A stretch of DNA of 64,000 nt. Source: Hyaloperonospora brassicae. Lineage: Eukaryota > Oomycota > Peronosporomycetes > Peronosporales > Peronosporaceae. Under the pieces are notes generated by a model. The model was not told the DNA's origin and ran no database searches. It worked only from the letters and a program-made list of their open reading frames with translations. The DNA lies in contig CANTFL010000272.1 of the NCBI GenBank assembly GCA_947650285.1, positions 394,609 to 458,608 on the forward strand. The letters run 5' to 3'. Position numbers and translations under genes: made by a program. The first letter of the stretch is position 1; every line of letters begins with the position of its first letter. Below are positions 39,761-51,269 of this stretch, piece after piece.

Positions 39761-41044
39761 TGTGGTAAAGTACACGCGAGGTTTAACCGTGGCGTTGGGA
39801 CGCAGGATGGAATCAGAAGAATGACAGAAAATGACTGTTGAAGTTATTCGGATGGATATACCTGCCGGTCGAGAAGGAGTATAGTCCAGGATCGATAATT
39901 GGCCGATCGCGACCCGCGATCAAGAGCTTGGATCACCAAATTACAAGGGCTTGGATCGCCAAATTACAAGGACCGGATCGCTCAACGGATGAGCATCAAC
40001 CGGAGTTCTGGATCGCTAACGGCAATGGAAGATAGGTGAATGTAATATCAAGCTGGAGGAGTGGATCGCCAAAATCATCAAACATGCGAGGTCTCAGAAA
40101 TGACTGCGACGCGACGGTAGATGCTCGATCAGAGACTCGAAAGATTAATCACGATCCACCCTGGGTGTGAAATGCTTGATTGTGTGTACACATAATTGCG
40201 TGGACACATAATTGGTGTGGATCACATACCGCGATCCACTGCACCGCGATCCACTATGGAGCGATCCACGATGTAGAGATTCACTGGAGCGATCTACTGT
40301 GGGGCGATCCACTATGGAAAAATCCACTGTGGGGCGATCCACTATGGAGGGATCCGCAGTGGAGCGATCCACTACGGAGTATCTGCGGTGGACCACATAA
40401 GGTAATCGATGAATGACATAGACAGGCGAAACGTAACAGTGAACTAGCGAACAGATAGACTTACCCATAGGCTTCGGATATCGATGGTCGACACTAAACA
40501 GAACGGAGTTTGTAACGGAAGACACACGTCGACTTCTCCCGGGCAGGATCTTCGGCCTTCCGTCGAATAGAGAATCGCCCACGTCTTTGCAAACTTCGCA
40601 CTTGGATAATTTTGCCAGGCGGAGCGTCAATTCTCACCCCTCCTCAACTGCGATAGGACGCAGTGAAAATTACGGTTCGGATTCAAAATCGCGAGACGGC
40701 TCAAGCGGTCAGAAGGCTCGCGTATCAAGCATTACTCCTGGCAAAAGCGACTCTGGGAGAGCGCCCAAGTTACAGGCGATCGAGTGAAGAACTTCCACGC
40801 GATCCGCACCTACGCTTGACCGGGTGAAGCATTTCTACCGATCCTTACCTATCCCTAAAACGGTCAAGTTCTGTTTCAGCTCAAGTCCACCAAGAAGAGC
40901 GCAACCCGCCCAACCGACGGGTACACAAGGTAAGCAAGAAGACGCAGAGCACGGAATCGGGGTACCTTGTCCGTTAGTCGGTCGTCGGCGGGCGCCAGTG
41001 GAGAGTAGAGCTCACAAGAAATTTGTGATCACCACACCACCACA
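39761..41044 (+). repeat. Element A-left 3' LTR
   Basis: The 1284-bp LTR runs from TGTGGTAAAG to CACCACACCACCACA. It is homologous to 9072-10286 but clearly more diverged from it than that LTR is from the right arm. About 40225-40395 is an array of units of about 15 bp such as GCGATCCACTATGGA. The GAAA duplication follows at 41045. Confidence 0.88.
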
Positions 41045-41048
41045 GAAA
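41045..41048. other. Target-site duplication GAAA, right copy (element A-left)
   Basis: This matches 9068-9071. Sequence after it should be the rest of element D or its flank. Confidence 0.8.
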
Positions 41049-42900
41049 CAAGCATTTCCTGATACTAGGCAAAGGGAATACGTCAGCTCAAGCATGAATA
41101 GATAAATGGACGCTAAAAATTGGCAAACTAATCAAGAAACCTGACTTTTGCGTGTCTAGTCATTTTGTCAAGCAACTGTGCAGTACTTGCCTCAATCATG
41201 TGTCCGCACGACTATTGCCACCACGTAGCAGTAGAAGGCTGCCTCAAGCTCCTAAATAGCTCTGTCACATAATAATTTGAAATTCGACAATGGAGAATAT
41301 TGACCGAAGTGGAGCTGCTTTAACATCATAATCTAAGGAATAGTTTTAGATTCGCAAGATGTTTTAGTATTATAGACTTAAAGATGCTGTAAAATGTGGG
41401 ACTTCTTATGTACAAGAGATACACTAATTTCCGATCGAATTAAGGCATAGACAAAAGAGCCATACAGGTTGAAAGCTGGAGCACGACGCCTGAGAGTAAC
41501 TAGTTTAAGATCAATAACTCGTAAAGCACAATATCTCGAAAATGAAATGGTTGGACTCAAAAGGTCAAGTAGCTCACAAATACTGATTCATAGAATCTAA
41601 AGTACAAGGTGCTGATGAGACTATTACGTTATCTAGTCATTGGACGATTACTTATAGAATACATGTCCCCCATATATTCGCTCACTACTTGAGTTTTAGT
41701 ACTTGAACCTAGATGACTTACAAAACTCCATTACTCATTGCAGGCCTTAGTCCTATTTGAAAAAGACGTAAAATAAATATGTACCTCAGATACTGACTCG
41801 TATTTATGTAATTCTGCACTTCATCAAATGAATCCAATTCGAAATACCAGTAGGAAATCTAATAAGTAACATTCGCATAAAATTTATTGATAAGCAAAAA
41901 TATCTTTTTGTGAAAAAAGGACATTGCTCCATACATACCTCTAGTTTAAACGGCTACAAAAGCGGGCTAATATGTTTATATGCTTTTAAAACGCTGACGG
42001 AATCACATTAAAGTCCCTAAACGCAAGGTTTATCTCCGTGCCGATTAATCCTAGTAAACAAATTCATATTACTAGGTGGACTACTCGTGTCGGCTTCCAG
42101 AAAATGGTTTTTGTCGCCACTGGTTTATATTCGGGACACCAAATGGGTACGTTTCTGTGCAATGTGGCTGAGCCACCTGATGCACCACCGTGATCACCTA
42201 GATCCGTCGAGCAGATTATTACCTACTCTGGTATTTAAATGGCCCGATGAGCTTTAAGTCCTACTACCAGGGAACCCCGGTCTTCGAGATCGAGTGGCGA
42301 TCCAAATTATCTAACTGTTGACACCTTATGAAGGTAGCTGTTATGCAGACGCGCACTAAACAAGGCACGAGTCAATATCATACTGAGAGAGTAACGCAGA
42401 TTTATTACCGATTTGTCGGTTAATGATTAACCTCATGTACTCACGTACAAGAGAGTTTTAATACCTAGCCTATTAATTCGAACGTATGTCAATGTGACGT
42501 CTACCACATAATAGACTGAAAGATATCAATGAGGCATTTTTCTTTAGTAAAGAGTATTGAGCGATATCCAATATATTCTACGGTGATTGGGCTTTTGAAT
42601 TGGGAATCCCAATAGAGGCGCCTCAGGTAAGCTAACAAACACTCTTTGTCATACAAAACTCTACCGCTAGCCGCAATTTTCGTCTGATTTAGTGTACTTT
42701 CGTTCTGGATAAGCCTCGATTGAACTATTTCTCGTAAACCAAGCTGGCACAAATGTATTGTTGATGGTTGTTGGCATGAGCAAATTGTGACAATATCTTT
42801 TGATCCTTGTTCGCTTACTGGCTTTGCTCCCTCTTAGCCACCTCTTCATGTACTAGATAAACTATGCCACACCTACTGACTTGTCTGGACCTATAAACAT
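41049..42900. other. AT-rich interval with no recognised gene
   Basis: The first tens of bases may be the tail of element D. Otherwise I see no transposon protein, LTR, tRNA or rRNA. Short frames (for example 42501-42752 and 42667-42849, minus) have no recognisable domain and no start context. Confidence 0.5.
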
Positions 42901-42924
42901 CTTTGGATCTCTTGAGAGACTCGA

Positions 42925-42981
42925 GAAGGTTCTAGAAGGTTCTCTCGTACTGTCGTCCAATGACGTCAGATAGTGACGTCA
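42925..42981 (+). promoter_or_regulatory. Heat-shock-element array and two CRE palindromes
   Basis: GAAGGTTCTAGAAGGTTC at 42925-42942 is four perfect alternating pentamers of the GAAnnTTC heat-shock element. TGACGTCA occurs twice, at 42961-42968 and 42974-42981, which is the perfect CRE/bZIP site. They lie about 290-350 bp upstream of the secreted-protein ATG. Use of these sites in this organism is inferred from the eukaryotic consensus. Confidence 0.5.
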
Positions 42982-43211
42982 CGACCTATTCAGCTCGGCC
43001 CCAAAACAAGTCCGTAAACATGTTCGTAAACATTTAGCAGAGGCGGTGCAGAATTGACTGCAACCCTAAAATCGATCTTTTGCTTCGAGAACTTCAAACA
43101 ATTGGTGACGCGATATAGACGAGTCTCCATGAATAGGTAGCAGGAAATCTTTTACATCGTGCCACTTGTAATCGACCGCCGTCAAACTTTGCTATTGCGC
43201 CTACCGACGCA

Positions 43212-43227
43212 ATTCATTCGGCAACTT
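43212..43227 (+). promoter_or_regulatory. Oomycete-type core promoter (Inr plus flanking region)
   Basis: ATTCATTCGGCAACTT matches about 12 of 16 positions of the oomycete core element, written from memory as GCTCATTYYNCAWTTT. It lies about 50 bp before the ATG at 43272, the usual distance for a short oomycete 5' UTR. Confidence 0.6.
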
Positions 43228-43271
43228 GCCAAACCAAGCGCAACTCACAAATCGACCACAACTTCGTTCAA

Positions 43272-43466
43272 ATGAACATAAAGACAACCCTCGTCATCAT
43301 ATCCCTCGCCGTTCTTCACGCTTATGTCAACGGTTTCGCGGATTGTGTGACATCCTGCCAACGGAATACGAATCGAATGAAAACGAATTTCGTCCACTGC
43401 CATGACGTGTCTCTCAGTGACACAGAACTTCTAGGGTGCTGTAAAACAGCGTGCGGACTAATATGA
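43272..43466 (+). CDS. Small secreted cysteine-rich protein, candidate apoplastic effector
   Basis: The 64-residue protein has a clear signal peptide (MNIKTTLVIISLAVLHAYVNG, cleavage near residue 21-23). The mature part of about 43 residues has six cysteines: C25, C29, C43, C56, C57 and C61 (C-X3-C-X13-C-X12-CC-X3-C), which suggests three disulphides. There is no RXLR or LFLAK motif. Size and cysteine number recall the SCR/PcF class of oomycete apoplastic proteins, but spacing was not matched to any family. ATG context, short 5' UTR and core promoter support a real gene. It is the only intact non-transposon gene here. The frame is complete and no intron is needed. Confidence 0.75.
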   Translation: MNIKTTLVIISLAVLHAYVNGFADCVTSCQRNTNRMKTNFVHCHDVSLSDTELLGCCKTACGLI

Positions 43467-44027
43467 TCAGGGAATTAGCTCCCCTCCTGGATAGCTTCCT
43501 TCGCGGGCAGAGGACAAGCGTGGTTCACTTAATTGAATTATAAGCATAGTTCGAGACTTGTACCACTCAACAAACGATAATATGTGATAAATGAAAGCTG
43601 GTTATCCAATCATGTCTTGTTGCCATACTTCACTACACTCGCTCGATAATTTGCCGCTGTTGTTGAGCAGGGCTTCGTTAACCTTCTTTTGATATTAATT
43701 ATTGTCGTTGACTCTTTGTCGTTCCTATGATAGATTGAATATATGCACATAGTAAGCAGCACATATACACGAAATCCAGTTATCTCGATCACCTCGTGTT
43801 CGTATGAAACTGTTTAGAATCTGTGCTGTTCAAGTCAATACTTTATATATGTTACGACCGATTAGGCATGAGGAAGTAAAATTTTAAACGGATACAGCTC
43901 TCATCGCTGAGGTATCTCAGGAAAATGTGAATGTATTCTATGCATGCGACAGCGTATATTGTGCTCGCCACTCCATACCGATTTATCGAGGTATAATAGA
44001 AAAAACATAATGTTAGCTCAAAAAATT
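43467..44027. other. Intergenic sequence, nothing recognised
   Basis: AT-rich spacer between the secreted-protein gene and the MULE. It holds the presumed 3' UTR of the gene. No obvious terminator, RNA or ORF is visible. Confidence 0.5.
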
Positions 44028-44163
44028 GTGTTACGGTTAGGCTATTTATTAGCCCTATTTAAAACATACCAAGAAGGGAACAAAAATATCACTTTTGATT
44101 GAGCTTCGTAAGAAACGTTTCTAAGACAAGTCGGACACTCCGGCTTTTAAACGGACTGCAGGC
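44028..44163 (+). repeat. MULE left terminal inverted repeat
   Basis: Begins GTGTTACGGTTAGGC and ends near CGGACTGCAGG. It pairs with 47961-48096. Confidence 0.7.
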
Positions 44164-44399
44164 TTAATTTTGATAGCCTGCTCAGGGCTCTGCCCTTCCA
44201 CACGCTCAGCAATCGCTGCACGTGCATGCCGTCAGGTCGACTGTGTCTCGGCGCATTAGTCGATATTGCTCCTGTTTCTTCTCTTTTTTCGGTCGTCCTT
44301 CCCCCCGTCTTCAGAGATCAGCCCTAACCATCTGAGTATACAATTATAGTATACGGGGGACGAGCTATTGCAGTGAATGAAGCCATAGCCAAAGCAATA

Positions 44400-45060
44400 A
44401 GAGAAAGAGAGAGAAAGTGTGCTTTTTAGATGTGTCTGATGACTAAGTGACTAGCAAACTAAACCACAATTTTGTTGTGTTTGTTGCCATTGCTAGTATT
44501 ATCCATTTTATCGTTGTTGCTGATGTTGTGCAGACCTACGCTGGTGTCGCGTTATGGGAGTTTGGCAACTCTTTGGCTGGTACCAAGTTTTTACTACTGG
44601 TTATGTCCAGGTACGTGGCTCTACGTAAGAAATAATGAGGTACAAAACTGATTGCTGGTTAAATAATGTTGTGGCGATGGTTGCAGGGTGCCTAAAGCGA
44701 CCATGGTCACCATGATTGACTAAAAGCTAGAGGTTTCTAACGTCTAGATGCGACTTACAGTGTCTGCGATCAACTGGGCATTGCTTGCGTCTTGTATTGG
44801 CGCAATGCATCTGGTACTTGCGATGCTGTGTAAAATACATTTCATCGATATTTGAGCTAAATGATATGTGTTGTTAAGGAGACTGAGGTATTCGGCATTG
44901 GTCTACTTGAGTTCACGCTGGCCCTAGCCGTTTTATTTCCCATCGGCCATTGTGGTGTTTCAACATGGTACTACTTATTTTGTTTTCATGAAGAAATAGT
45001 AGCAGGGTGGTAATCTGTGCTGCTGCTGACATGTTTTGTGCAACACGGCTAACAAGCGTC
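44400..45060 (+). pseudogene. Hydrophobic gene fragments inside the MULE, possible captured gene
   Basis: An open stretch without ATG (44447-44635) is strongly hydrophobic (NFVVFVAIASIIHFIVVADVV, then GTKFLLLVMSR). At CCAG/GTACGTGG (about 44610) a splice donor opens, and an acceptor TTGCAG follows at about 44687, an intron-sized gap. Further hydrophobic wording appears at about 44890-45000 (LEFTLALAVLFPIGHCGV). This may be the remains of a membrane-protein gene picked up by the element. No family is assigned. Confidence 0.3.
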
Positions 45061-45591
45061 GCGTGTGTATTTAAGATTTGATATAGCATGACCGATCACA
45101 CCATTGAATAAAATGGCCTGGGTTGGTCTGCTTTCTGCTCGCACGAGATATCTTTTGCGCAAAGTCATCGCTGAATTACTTTTTGTTAACCTTGATAGAT
45201 AATGCCGAGGAGAAATGACCTTGCCGACGTAATGCTAAGGAGAGCGTCACTTGTCCAGATTAGCAACTACTGGATGTGTAAATAATGTAAATACAAATGT
45301 ACAACATTCTATAGCAACACTTAAAATATTTTGCAAGTCGGCTATACCTAGATTGGTTGTTCTGAAAGTGTTAAATGAGTTATATTTGACTATCTTTCTG
45401 TCAAATTAAAGGCTTTACTTCGAGAGAGGGGGCTAATTGGAAAGGTGTGGGATGAAAATGAATCATTTCCTTTCATAAACTAGACTTAAACATGCTACCC
45501 GTCAGTCAAAATAAATATAAAAAGCATTTCCGTACGCCGCCTGGCCATCGATTTCAGTCTTTATCGACCTTTCATTATTTCGATCATTGAG

Positions 45592-47640
45592 ATGAGTTAC
45601 TCATCTCTTCATACTGATGCAGCAGCTTCTGCTTGTGTACGTGATATTGTTTTTGCCGATGACGAAGAGGCCGTGTCATATAGATGTAAAGAGTTATTAC
45701 CGACCGGATCCTTCGGCAGCCAGTATGAAGCTGTAGCTGCCGTCAAACAGTCCTTTGTACGCCAAGGCTTTGCCATCAGAATCTACTGCAGCAATAGAAA
45801 TGGCGCCAAGCGCATTTTTCTGTGCCTTATATAGGGAAAGCACTGCAAGAGATCACACGATCTCCCCAATGGCATTGCAAGATCGTTCTACAAAAAGGTC
45901 GGGTGATTGTATGAGCTTGCGATCCAATGCGTCAAACATGCTCCAGAAGAAATTGGCTGGTCGACGTTTTCTCTAAAGAATGACACAATGGCCATATCGG
46001 ATGTATTGACAGAGCCATGCTATCGGCACTACCTGCGGCGCATAGTACAACGAGAGAAGAGGAAGATGTCGACGCCAAGGTTGTATAGATGCATTGGAAT
46101 GGAGCTACTCAACGGGTAAACTCTGTGCATATATTGCTCACAAATCGTCTATTCTATCTATATTATGCTTATAAATTTATTTAGAAGTGTGCATGTACTA
46201 CTATTGTAAATCAAGTATCATATTCATGTAATTGCTTTTTACTTCTTTCGCTAGATTATAGCTTACCATTTCAGGGAAATGAATGTCCTGATCAAGGCAA
46301 GTGATGTACACAATATTCTTATAAAGGCAAAAATAGAAAGCCCTGAGCGGTAAGAATCGAACGGAGGCATTGATGGAGCACCTCTAATACCAAGAGATTA
46401 TTGATACGGTCGCGGGGGACGAAGCCCATCACGTCCGGCATCTATTTTGGCAACCACAATATTCTGAAGAATTCATTCACCAATATAACAGGGTTTTTGT
46501 CATTGATTGCACTTACAAGACGAATGCTTACGGCCTTCCACTCCTGCACATGGTCGGATTTACGTGTAAAAATCAGTCTTTTACTGCTGCAGTTGTCTTC
46601 ATGGATGGTGAAGCATTTATTTACCACGTATGTATGATTAATGAAATCGACACGACTCTTCATCAGGCTCCATACGATATCGATTGCGACTTTGACCTCA
46701 TAAAGGTTATTAATGAGAAATTCTTACGCGCCTTTTTCATAATCTATCAATTCCATATTGCGAACAGTATTATCACCCGTTGTTGAACACATTTTAAATG
46801 ACGGTGAGGAATGTTGAAAATCTTTCATGGACCACTGTAATGCTATTGTCCATGGACCTACAATTTTTTTGTTTATGCAGCTTTGCAACATCCCTTATCG
46901 ATTGCAGTAAGTTCTTTATCGCACAATTTAACAATTTGTTTGACCCATCGTTTTATAATGAAAATTTTTAAAAAAGAAGACAGAACATTTGCATACCTCG
47001 CTAAGAACAAATTCCCGCTTCGACACCATTGAGCTTCATTTAGCATCTACCAATTCCGATATATTAGAAACACAGTTACATCACGAGTTGAGGTTGAGCA
47101 TCACGAAAACATCAAAAGCTGGCTTAATAGTGCAAGGAGAACTCTTCTCGACGTCTACGAGAGAATTTTTAAGCGGTTTAAATTCAATAACATGCAAATT
47201 AGCGAAAAGATGCAAAGAAAAGATGCGAGATATTCACGAACCTTACCAGTGATTTAATTTTTAGCTTCATCGTAAGATATCGCGACACGCGCTGGTGCTC
47301 CATAAAAACAGTATTTGCTCGCTCTCGATCGTGTGAGCCTCAAGACGTTCACCGGCTATTACTCAAGAGTCCTGGGAATTCAAGGTGCACACGTAATCTG
47401 CTGCTACATAGATACAAGACAACCCATCGAAGTTAGTGAATTCATTAAACAATGGCGATTGTATATCGACAGAAATGAAACACTATCGACTCCAAGATTT
47501 TTGGTATCCTGTCCCGTCTCCACATCTAGAAATTTTTTTCCAGAAAGCGGTTGCACCAGAGATCCACGACTCGCCATCCGTCAGGTCTCGAGCAAGTGGA
47601 GAGGCACCTATCTCACAGCACCTTCAACCATTGCCTTGAG
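45592..47640 (+). pseudogene. MULE transposase (broken)
   Basis: The N-terminal FAR1-like region is open at 45592-45834 (SFGSQYEAVAAVKQSFVRQG). The catalytic MULE domain reads RVFVIDCTYKTNAYGLPLLH and VGFTCKNQSFTAAVVFMDGE (about 46486-46620). A downstream helix reads HHENIKSWLNSARRTLLDVY (about 47095-47165). The SWIM-like end is YYSRVLGIQGAHVICCYIDT (about 47355-47420), with glycine where the zinc cysteine of 'LGxPCAH' should be. Several frameshifts and stops separate the parts. The product would have moved the element by binding its TIRs. Confidence 0.75.
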
Positions 47641-47779
47641 ATTGGATACTAGCGGCGTCAGTGTCCTTCACGTGTATAAATTAAGCCTTTTAAAGACAAA
47701 GGCGCGTTCTTCCCGTCTGATTTTTTGCAAGTGTCGCCATCGCGACTCGCGCATTTGTAGATACCGCCGCCATTTTACC

Positions 47780-48080
47780 TTTCACACTGTAACGCGAAAA
47801 CGCAGTCAATCCTGCCTTCGACAACACTGTCTCGTCCGAGGCCGCCGAAATTCAAACCGCAGAAGGTTTCACCGGTCAAGGATTCGTCGCTGCAGAAATT
47901 TCAGTCACGCCCATGGCTCCCAATTGTGCCGTTGCAGGAGCCGTCGTCTTGCAACTGAAGACTGCAGTCCGTTTGAAAAGCGCAGTGTTTGACTTTACTG
48001 TGAAACGCTTCTTACGAAGTTCAATCGAAAGATGTATTTTTTACCCTTTTTGGTATATAATAAATAAGATTAATGAGTAA
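47780..48080 (+). pseudogene. Open stretch running into the right MULE TIR, unknown
   Basis: One frame is open for about 95 codons (NTVSSEAAEIQTAEGFTGQG, then FVAAEISVTPMAPNC) and continues through the TIR to a stop near 48078. It has no start codon and no recognised domain. It may be captured sequence or chance. Confidence 0.25.
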
Positions 48081-48096
48081 CCTCACCGTAACACAT
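47961..48096 (-). repeat. MULE right terminal inverted repeat
   Basis: Reverse-complement partner of 44028-44163. Its outer edge is CCGTAACAC on the + strand. Confidence 0.7.
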
Positions 48097-50004
48097 TCTA
48101 ATTGACAAAAAACTGTATTTTTATACGATTTTTCTTTACCGAGGCCCATCTCCATTGGTACACTTCATACGTGTAGCTTGCATGCTCCATTCCTAAAAGA
48201 AATTACCGCATGAACGCGGTCAAGCGCCTAATCGCCTTCATCTCTCCCTTGTCAAGCATGTGCGACTGATGGCTTTTAGTAGCTTCTTGTGCGTCCTCTT
48301 GGCGCGCGGGTAGTAGACAAGGGGGTATTACGACTTTCGGCGTTCCCGCTATAGGCGCCATTCTTCAGGCACAAAATGCTTAAGATGATTCGATAAATCG
48401 CGCAAGCAATCATATAGACGGTACCCACGACGCGTGCCATTGCCTCGCATGTGCATAAAGTTAAGAGCGTCCAAGCGGTCGCAAATAAGTACAATACGCC
48501 TGACACTCGCTGCCCATCTCGACAGTCCCGAGAGCGTCACCGAATGTGGCAAGAATCGTACGACCATCAGACTCGATTAAGCATTGGCGTTGCCATACAC
48601 GCATAGGAGCCACTGGACAAAGTCATCATTCTTTAATTATATAGATCGATCTGTCTCTCTCTCCTTTTAGAATGGTAGAAACAGATCCATGTCGTATTAA
48701 AAATGCGCGAAGTGCTTCAATGCCGTATCAAATGCACGTAGTTAACTGAGTACAGTCGAATGAGTTGTACGGATCGAGAAGAATGGGTCAAGTCGTATTG
48801 TGCATTATAGCGCCACGATGTGTAGCATTTTTTCTTGCGTCCGCATGCTGAAAGGCGCAGCGAGCGTCAGATATTAGTACCAGGCACTCGATAATACGCT
48901 AAGAACCCAGGCTCTCCTTTGAGAATGTCTCGTATATATACACTCTGAATTCGACTAGATTCTGAAGACATTAAATCCCGAAGTTTGAGTGTGGAAAATG
49001 TTAAGCCTGTGACTAACAAGATGATGAGATTGTGCCGAAACGTCCAGCTTTGTCGTAATCTAGTTGAACGGCTCTATACATACCGATCCCTTCACAAATG
49101 GATCAGTTCTTAAAAAAATCAGCGCTGCACAGGGTTCGCGGCTTCAGCCTCGACCTGCATTTCTTTCATATTGTGATGCTTAAATCCAGCTTACCATTCA
49201 CACATGAATTTGACTTAGCAGGCTGCATCACAAAGCGCAATTCGTAATTTAATAGAGCATATCCCTTAATGATCTTATAAGCACGTAAATAAGAGATGAT
49301 AACCGAAGAAAATAGTTTACGTAGACCGAACGTGGGATTACTTGTACACCGGTAAGTCTAATTGTAACGGGACATCATATACGTGAAGTTACCAATGTAA
49401 TAAAATATAATCATTTATAATATGTTAAAATGATTCTAGCAGCAATATCCTACGTACAGTGATACCGTTTAGATGATCCGACGGACTACCCATTGGTTGA
49501 TATTGTATTGATATCGACCCACTTCGCGCTGCTGGGCGCGAGCGATGGGTGGTAGGTAGATATCATTATACATTCTTAGATATATTGGCATATGAATTAG
49601 GGTGAAATCAGAAAAATAAGAGATATCGGACATTTATACATTAAACAATAAAATTACTTTTAGTACGACATGAATCATTATCGTAGTCGTTACCCTTCCT
49701 CTGCATAATACATATACCTAACAGGGTACTGGATTGCACTGTTGTCAGTAACAATATACTTTGTACTGGTGTTCCAGTACGAAGGGACCAGTGCCCCTCT
49801 AAATAAATGGTAATTTTTAAGCACGATCGCAACAGCAACTTGTACATAAACAAACACCTCAACGCGCTATCGCCTTTGAGCTTCGCTTTTCGTAGTACAT
49901 CGTCGCTATTTACACATCTTGTTTCTTAATCACATACCTATTAACAAGCTATTCATGACGTTTTTATTGCAGAGATAATATAACGTGGTTCTATCTAAGA
50001 CTTG
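48097..50004. other. Interval with no recognised gene
   Basis: Overlapping minus-strand frames at 48276-48567 (76 and 72 codons, one with several hydrophobic stretches) have no recognisable domain. A GC-rich near-palindrome (CGCGC-TGCTGG-GCGCG, about 49527-49542) lies in otherwise AT-rich DNA. No RNA gene is seen. The interval ends at the A-right 3' LTR. Confidence 0.45.
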
Positions 50005-51224
50005 TGTGGTGAAGTGGTGATCACAAATCTATTGTGAACTCTACTCTCCACTGGCGCCCGGACGACCGACTAACGGAGGAGGTACCCCGATTTCGTGCTC
50101 TGCGTCTTCTTGCTCACCTTGTGTCTCCGTCGGTCGGGAGGGTTGCGCTCTTCCTGGTGGACTTGAGCTGAAACAGAACTTGACCGTATTAGGGATAGGT
50201 GATGATCGGTAGAAATGCTTCACCCGGTCAAGCGTAGGTGCGGATCGCGTGGAAGTTCTTCACTCGATCGCCTGTAACTTGGGCGCTCTCCCAGAGTCGC
50301 CTTTGCTAGGGGTAATGCTTGATACGCGAGCCTTCTGACCTCTTGAGCCGTCTCGCGATCTTGAATCTGAACCGTAAGTTTTCACTGAGTCCTATCGCAG
50401 TTGAGGTTGGGGGTGAGAATTGACGTTCCGCCTAGTAAAATTATTTAAGTGCGAAGTTTGCAGAGACGTGGGTGATTCTTTATTCGACAGGAGTCCACAG
50501 ATCCTGCCCGGGAGAAGTCGACGTGTGTCTTCCGTTACAAACTCCGTTCTGTTTAGTGTCGACCATCCAGATCCGAAGCCTATGGGTAAGTCTATCTGTT
50601 TGCTAGTTCACTGTTACGTTTCGCCTATCTATGTAATTTACTTCTTGCATCATCTGGTCTTCGGCAGATACGGGGTTCGCGGAATGCTCCATAGTGACTA
50701 GCTAGGGTCGTAGATCGCGGAAAGTGGTTCACACAAATTATGTGTTTACACAATCAAGCGATACATAATTACGGTAGATCGAGGTACATCTTTTGCGTCT
50801 TTGATTGGGCATTCAAGTTTGGATCGCTGTCGCTTTTAGAAATTTGCATGCTTGATGATCTTGATGGCCCAATATTTTAGCATGCTTCCATATTTAACTC
50901 TCTTTATTGTTCGCTATCGATTACATAATCCCATTTTTTGCTATCGGTTACACGATCTAGATGTTGACCACCTCTCGAATACGCCTATTCTCGTAGCTTG
51001 GTGATGCCAGTACTTGATCGCGGATAGATTTTGGTCAATCGCCGATCCTTAACTATACTCCTTTTTTCCTTTCGGTAGGTAGGCCCGAATAACTTTATGA
51101 TTGTTTCAATAATCATTCTCCTTCACTTAATTTGTTGATTCCATCGATCGTGTCAACGGTACCATCATCGAGTGCGCTCTACCAATCAAATTGGTTGTGC
51201 ACTCAAAGCGGATCGCACTCTACA
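50005..51224 (-). repeat. Element A-right 3' LTR
   Basis: The 1220-bp LTR starts TGTGGTGAAGTGG and ends near GATCGCACTCTACA on the + strand. It shares the TAACGGAGGAGGTACC block and GTGAAAACTTACGG-like wording with the other A LTRs, but is clearly diverged from 61266-62481. It lacks the 15-bp minisatellite of A-left's 3' LTR. Confidence 0.8.
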
Positions 51225-51269
51225 AACATTCCATCAATTTTTATCTGCACTACTCCACGATCGCCCTCT

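Larger units (their letters stand above)
9072..41044 (+). mobile_element. Chronos-like Ty3/gypsy element A-left, interrupted by C (and B)
   Basis: A-left reads + strand: 5' LTR 9072-10286, PBS, gag, protease, RT, two RNase H domains, integrase with chromodomain to about 17593, then a 259-bp tandem-repeat block to 18381. It continues at 39503 with about 258 bp of internal 3' sequence and a 3' LTR (39761-41044). Element C fills the gap and is flanked by ACACA. All genes are broken. Unlike element B, no antisense ORF remains. The two RNase H domains plus chromodomain fit the oomycete Chronos group as I remember it. Confidence 0.9.
44028..48096 (+). mobile_element. Mutator-like element (MULE) with long terminal inverted repeats
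   Basis: About 136 bp at 44028-44163 is the inverted counterpart of 47961-48096, at about 75-80% identity. Both ends start GTGTTACGGT, share CTTCGTAAGAA and share CGGACTGCAG at the inner edge. Between them lies a decayed MULE transposase (45592-47640, + strand). Long TIRs of 100 bp or more are typical of MULEs. I could not find a 9-11 bp target duplication, as expected for an old copy. Confidence 0.75.

Noticed and set aside
43272..43466. RXLR or Crinkler effector
   Set aside because: The mature protein has no RXLR, EER or LFLAK motif. The cysteine pattern points to an apoplastic type.
48276..48567. Membrane protein or transposase gene on the minus strand
   Set aside because: Two overlapping short frames with no recognisable family and no start context. 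Similarity to the MULE was not seen.
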